Shown: piece by piece, positions 58,870 through 64,000 of the stretch
Layout of the letters: every line of letters starts with the position of its first letter
How positions within the stretch are numbered: the stretch's first letter is position 1
Assembly (NCBI RefSeq): GCF_029407905.1
Contig: NC_073637.1
Location: 54,188,501-54,252,500, forward strand
Reading direction: 5' to 3'
DNA from: Bubalus kerabau
Taxonomy: Eukaryota > Chordata > Mammalia > Artiodactyla > Bovidae
Length of the DNA stretch: 64,000 nucleotides
Notes under the pieces: generated by a model
Seen by the model: the letters and a program-made list of their open reading frames with translations, nothing else
Told to the model about the DNA's origin: nothing
The model's database searches: none
Position numbers and translations under genes: made by a program

Positions 58870-60327
58870 GTCCTGGCATAACATGGATGATGTTACATGT
58901 GCATGAGTTAGTTGTTTGATTTCTCAAGCCAGTAATTAAAGAAAAAAAAATGAACTATTTAAACAAGTGAAATATGTACATATAATTACCATACAGTCCA
59001 CTGCTATCTGAAAATACTAAAAACATCCTCTTAGAGGTAAAGCTGTTATTGTAAGTGTCTTAAAACAGTAAAGTAGCCTTTCCATCAAATATTTTGCAAG
59101 AAAGTTATGTATATTAGATTATGTAGTCAATTCCTTGTATAAGAAATTATAAAAAAATTTAATCACAAAATTTTACTGATATAGGAAATATGGTTTCATT
59201 TTTTTCTACTCTTAATTTTTTAAACCATATACATTTAGAGAAATGATATAAAGCATATTTTTAAAATAACTGTTTTCTCACAGCATCTCATTTATTCTTC
59301 CATTAAAGATCCTCATATCTTCAGGAAACTAAGAATATGTTGGTATGATGTACATGTTTAAAATTTTCTTTCCAACAACACATTAAAAATTTGAATTCAG
59401 CACTGAAACATAAAACATTTTTCAAAAACCCATATCTGGTTTTATTTTATACCTATTCTGATATTTTATATCCAAGATCAATTTTGTAGTTTGCTAAGAT
59501 TTAAACTGCATAACGTAGGGAAGTCGAGGATAAGCTATATAACCTGACTTTCCTGAGAATCTTGCGGATTTCATGGCAGTTGTGGCCTGGCAGATTGTAT
59601 GTAAACAGATCATAAATCACAGCCATGGAGGATTTCAGTCACTGGTTCTGTGGCAGAAATATAAGCCAAATGAGCGCATGCCATGGGGAAAATTAGTATC
59701 TAACTGAGGTAATAAATGATCCCAAGCTTTGTTAAAAATTATGTTTCTAAATAATGAATATCTTTACATCCAGTAAAACAGAAACACTATTAAAATCTAA
59801 ATTTAAAATATTTTAAAAGTCTATATTTTAAATAATCGTTGATTTGGTTCATCAACTATATTAAAGGCCATATAATCGATCAAGCTTAAAAGGGTATACT
59901 TAAAAGAATAGTTTTACTTTAAAATCTTATTGAATGCTTTCTAAAACTTTCAAAAATGCTTCTAACAAAATTTTTAAAAGAAATACTTTTGGCTTATTTT
60001 GAATATTTCACATGAATTCTAGAAAAAAAAATAGAAAATACAAAGACTTTGTTTTAAACCATCCATGACTCCACCATCCAGAGAAAATACTGGGAAAATG
60101 TAGGCTTTTTTTTCTAGTATTTTACATGAGTTTTAATGAAATAGTAAACAAATAATATATATCACATTCTATCTAATGTTTTAGCCAATTATATTTTAGG
60201 TATTTTCTTATGCAGGTAAATATTCTTCATCATCATGATTTTTAATAGTTGCATAATTTTTGTTTATTATTTTACCAGAGTCTGTTCATTTTTATAAGGC
60301 TGGTTATTCAAATGGTTTCTCCCACCT
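58870..60327. other. Intron-like sequence with a possible conserved patch
   Basis: AT-rich unique sequence. The stretch at about 59515-59705 is richer in G+C, has no recognisable repeat and no open frame with splice sites. It could be a non-coding conserved element, but only comparison could tell. Confidence 0.4.
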
Positions 60328-60530
60328 GTTTTTCCTTTCAGTTCAGTTCAGTCACCCAGTTGTGTGACCCCATGGTCTGCAGCACGCCAGGCCTCCCTGT
60401 CCATCACCAACTCCCGGAGTTTACTCAAACTCATGTCCATTGAGTCAGTGATGTCATCCAACCATCTCATCCTCTGTCATCCCCTTCTCCTCCTGCCTTC
60501 AATCTTTCCCAGCATCAGGGTTTTTCCTTT
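60328..60530 (-). mobile_element. BovB 3' stub, antisense, with TSD
   Basis: About 180 bp (60339-60519) complementary to the BovB tail (cagttcagttcagtcaccca ... tcttcaatctttcccagcat type). The 11-bp repeat gtttttccttt flanks it at 60328-60338 and 60520-60530. It is of the ccttcaatctttcc subfamily. Confidence 0.9.
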
Positions 60531-60986
60531 ACAAATATTATTATAATAAACTTGTTAATGTATCAATCTTTGACTGCATTTCTGATGAGATTCAAGAGGA
60601 ATCACTAAGTCAGTAAGGATGAACTTTTTCAAAGCTCCTGATGATACATATTTCTAAATTGCTTTCTAGAAATATTTATCCAATTTAGACTCCCACCAAG
60701 AAGTATAAGAAATTTCCTAGATTATTCAACTAAGTTGCTGTTTTGAAACAAAGCTTATGTCACTTAGATAGAAGCTATAGGCGAGTAACCCACAAGTTCA
60801 AAAGCACTTCTTACAATTAAAATGTCCAGGAGAAAAACACAGTCAGCAAGAGCCTCATGGATTTCTCATGCCCAAATGAATTCACAATGTTCAGTCCCTA
60901 GCTTTGCTGTTTCCAAACCAAGATATGAACATGTCGCTAGAGACTCAAGCACTTCAACCACACAGATTTATAAATCAGATGACCTT
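60531..60986. other. Intron-like sequence
   Basis: Unique sequence. No gene or repeat recognised. Confidence 0.5.
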
Positions 60987-61207
60987 TAAAAAATAAATTT
61001 ACAAATATCAAAATGAATCCGCCACAGGTATACATGTGCATCGAACCTGGACTGGCAACTCGTTTCATACATGATATTTTACATGTTTCAATGCCATTCT
61101 CCCAAATCTTCCCACCCTCTCCCTCTCCCATTTGGCAAAACTAATACAATTTTGTAAAGTATAAAAATAAAATAAAATAAAATAAAAAAATAAAAAATAA
61201 ATTTACA
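60987..61207. mobile_element. L1-BT 3' insertion with 5' inversion and internal deletion
   Basis: A perfect 17-bp repeat taaaaaataaatttaca flanks it (60987-61003 and 61191-61207). The first 130 bp (61004-61133) are antisense L1 3' UTR, while 61134-61190 are sense (ttggcaaaactaatacaatt, then an A-rich tail with aataaaataaa units). The two parts meet within gatatttggc of the full-length L1 with no loss, the mark of twin priming. The inverted part also lacks about 115 bp present in the full-length L1, between gatgca and cacatgtatacc. Confidence 0.93.
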
Positions 61208-62356
61208 TAGGGAAATATTTATGCTATGTAGGCCAAAATACTAATTTTAGCGAGCCAATATTCTTTCTCTGATTGGAAAGTTTTTGAAAACTAAAATATG
61301 AAGATTAGTTTTTAGTACAGAATCATTTTATAAATTAACTCAATGATAATAATGAGTTATATTTTCAAACTATTATAACCTAAAACATGCTGTTTTGCTA
61401 TAGGTTATATACTCACATTGCTTGACCAACAAGTAATTGCTCTTTGAACTTTATTTTCTACCCTGCATACTGGGCATCACATTTCACTTATGTTTGGGTG
61501 TTTCTCAGTATGTAAGACTATACTCTATCAATTTCTGTTAGGTTGTTATTTTAAAATCATTGTGCTCTCATCAGCAAAAGTACAAAAGGTGCTTATACTT
61601 GGTTTTCTACAACTATCTCAACTTCCAACTTCCACAGGTGGTGGTTGTTGTTGTTGTTGTTGTATCAGTTGTTCATTCCAGAAATGAAATTATTAAAGCT
61701 TCCTCATTATGGAGAAGCAAATTATTTGTGATATATACCATTCTGTATACTAATTAGAAGGTAATAAATTGCAATCAGTCTTAAATTTCACTTTTCAAAA
61801 GTCACATTAACCTTTGAAGTGTGGATCTTAAATTTGCAAACAGCCTAATTCTTATATCTAGCTTTCAGTCTTAATAGAAATATAATATTGGATGAGTTTC
61901 TTTCCCTCTCCAGTGCTCAGATTTGTCATCTATAAGATGAAGATAATAATTTTAATAGCATAATCAGGGGGATTTTCCATGTAAAATAATTATACACTAG
62001 TACCCAGAATGTAGAAATGTAGAATGTAGTTATGATTATTTTTACTGTGACATAATACAAATATTCAAGTCTATCTTTTCCCACATGTTTGAAAAAAATA
62101 TGTTCCATAATCTGAAAGGGCGTCATATACTCATAGGAACAAGTGATATGGAAAAAACATATTCAAAAATAAAACATTATTTTAGAACCTCTGCAGTATC
62201 AGGATTTCTAATCCACATACCTTCTTATTTCAGTTTCCTGGAGATTTTTCTATTTTTAAATTTAGAAATAATTTTGAATTAAAAAGAACAAAATGCATGT
62301 TTAAAAATTTACATCTATTCTCAATTTACCAAATATTGATACATTCTTAGCCAAGT
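61208..62356. other. Intron-like sequence with (GTT)n and a MIR-like piece
   Basis: Holds a (GTT)n microsatellite at about 61637-61661 and a faint MIR-like stretch at about 61875-61960 (gatgagtttctttccctctc, atctataagatgaagataat). No gene recognised. Confidence 0.45.
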
Positions 62357-62517
62357 AAGAATATATTGCTGCTACTGCTACTGCTGCTAAGTGGCTTCAG
62401 CCGTGTCCGACTCTGTGCAACCCCATAGACGGCAGCCCATCAGGCTCCTCCATCCATGGGATTTTCCAGGCAAGAGTACTGGAGTTGGGTGTCATTGCCT
62501 TCTCCGAAGAATATATT
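62357..62517 (-). mobile_element. Single-unit Bov-A SINE with TSD
   Basis: The complement of one Bov-A unit with a tail of GCT/ACT triplets (gctgctactgctactgctgc at about 62368). The repeat aagaatatatt flanks it at 62357-62367 and 62507-62517. Confidence 0.92.
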
Positions 62518-63288
62518 ACTAATTGGTAAATACAGAGAACATTCCTGTGAGAACTTGGGATTAAAATGAAGATACCTGCAAGTGTTATTATTTTGTCTTA
62601 TTTTTGAAATGTCCTAAGGTATGAGACAAGTGTATGAATATTGAACAGAAAATGGAAAATATCATTACTTGCAAATGATACAATTGCACATTAGAAAATT
62701 CAAAGAAATTGAAAGAAGCCTTTAAAAGATAATAAAGCTGAATGAAAGATAAATATGCATTGGCTTTCCTCTAAAATAGTAATAACCAGGAAGAAATATG
62801 GTTAAAACAGATTAGTATTTACATGATTTCATAAGAAGCTTTTGAGTGAAAGATTTCTAAAACCTGAGTCATTTAGAGTTTATTTAAAGCTAAGCTTTCA
62901 GACTCAGGTGGTTATGCATTAATTGCATCATGTAAAATGATTAGTTTTTTTTTCCCTTTGAACAAATGCTGATTAAATGTACTTGAGATTTTCAACATAG
63001 ATAAAGAGATAAAATATAGCATACATATAAATGACAGAAAGTAGTAACACCATGTGAAAGATACTGCACTGTAACTAATTGAAAGTGGAAACATGACGAA
63101 TATTGGCCTGGGATTTGAATGGTAGATAATATCTGCCTGTGCTCAGATAAGCATAAAAATTTAACAACCAAAAAAGATGGCTTAGGCCAGGAAATTTATT
63201 TAATATAATTGCTTAAAAAGCAAGACATTTTCCTCAAGAGAAACTGGAAAAGGGTGGTAAAATTTCTGGAACCCATATTATGTAAGAA
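62518..63288. other. Intron-like sequence
   Basis: AT-rich unique sequence. No gene recognised. Confidence 0.5.
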
Positions 63289-63376
63289 TATTTTTTAAAT
63301 TAATTTTTTATTGAAGGATAATTGCTTTACAGAATTTTGCTCTTTTCTGTTAAACCTCAGCATGAATCAGCCATCA
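63289..63376 (-). mobile_element. L1 3' end, antisense, interrupted by BovB
   Basis: taattttttattgaaggata, attgctttacagaattttgc and catgaatcagccatcag are the complement of an L1 3' UTR end. It is cut at about 63376 by the BovB tail. Confidence 0.75.
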
Positions 63377-64000
63377 GTTCAGTTCAGTTCAGTTGCTCAG
63401 TTGTGTCCGACTCTTTGTGACCCCATGAATCACAGCACGCCAGGCCTCCCTGTCCATCACCAACTCCCGGAGTTCACTCAGACTCACGTCCATCGAGTCA
63501 GTGATGCCATCCAGCCATCTCATCCTCTCTCGTCCCCTTCTGTTCCTGCCCCCAATCCCTCCCAGCATCAGAGTCTTTTCCAATGAGTCAGCTCTTCGCA
63601 TGAGGTGGCCAAAGTACTGGAGTTTCAGCTTTAGCATCAGTCCTTCCAAAGAAATCCCAGGGCTGATCTCCTTCAGAAAGGACTGGTTGGATCTCCTTGT
63701 GGTCCAAGGAACTCTCAAGTGTCTTCTCCAACACCATAGTTCAAAAGCATCAATTCTTCAGCGCTCAGCCTTCTTCACAGTCCAACTCTCACATCCATAC
63801 ATGACCACTGGAAAAACCATAGCCTTGACTAGACGGACCTTAGTTGGCAAAGTAATGTCTCTGTTTTTGAATATGCTATCTAGGTTGGTCATAGCATTTC
63901 TTCCAAGGAGTAAGCGTCTTTTAATTTCATGGCTGCAATCACCATCTGCAGTGATTTTGGAGCCCCCCAAAATAAAGTCTGACACTCTTTCCACTGTTTC
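63377..64000 (-). mobile_element. BovB 3' end, antisense, runs off the window
   Basis: Starts with the complement of the tail (agttcagttcagttcagttg). Minus frames 63718-63389 and 63994-63758 carry the C-terminal end (MRVPWTTRRSNQSFLKEISP, GCESWTVKKAER). It continues past 64000, so its full length is unknown. Low divergence suggests a fairly young copy. Confidence 0.93.

Noticed and set aside
58550..58930. Open frames with Ser, Ala or Leu runs near the (CAG)n tract
   Set aside because: They translate the Bov-A2 SINE and its CAG tail; no gene context.

Overview
The window is nuclear DNA from a bovid ruminant, most likely cattle or a close relative. The evidence is its repeat set: RTE-type BovB LINEs, a bovine-type L1 (L1-BT), tRNA-headed Bov-tA SINEs, Bov-A2 SINEs with (CAG)n tails and a CHR-type cetartiodactyl SINE, in AT-rich intron-like sequence. 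There are no operons, bacterial genes or CRISPR arrays.

The only host coding sequence I can support is one 117-bp exon at 15252-15368 (+). It encodes the start of a CUB domain and is best read as a phase 1-1 exon of a CSMD-family gene, probably CSMD3. The rest of the window then reads as two very long introns of that gene, filled by nested retrotransposons.

Layout. 1-15251: upstream intron with SINEs, an old L1, two sense BovB 3' pieces and a 2.9-kb antisense BovB (4831-7751) that carries its own nested L1 3' stub. 15369-22950: mostly plain intron with MIR-like pieces, a CHR SINE, an old repeat split by a SINE, and an antisense L1 carrying a (TG)n tract and a BovB-type tail. 22950-31840: what I read as one very old endogenous retrovirus on the minus strand. 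It has a decayed integrase next to a left LTR-like block and a similar block on the right, and is broken up by a 3.4-kb BovB, SINEs and a second BovB. 32032-40401: a full-length sense L1-BT with intact ORF1 and ORF2 frames and perfect target-site duplications (TSDs). 40593-45990: an older antisense L1 only about 190 bp away, with a near-complete 5' end, most of ORF2 missing and two SINEs inside. 46000-51160: mostly plain intron. 51163-57510: an L1 split by an antisense BovB, followed by a sense BovB that faces it head to head. 57590-64000: MIR-like pieces, a three-unit Bov-A2, small truncated BovB, L1 and SINE insertions, including one L1 with a 5' inversion, and a BovB running off the right edge.

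The coding units other than the exon are selfish. Only the L1 at 32032-40401 looks capable of encoding full ORF1p and ORF2p; BovB and the SINEs are dead copies. The most interesting signals are the intact L1, the L1 tail-to-tail inverted pair, the inverted filler at the ORF2 deletion of the older L1, the twin-primed L1, and the proposed dispersed provirus. I found nothing that looks like a wholly new biological system.
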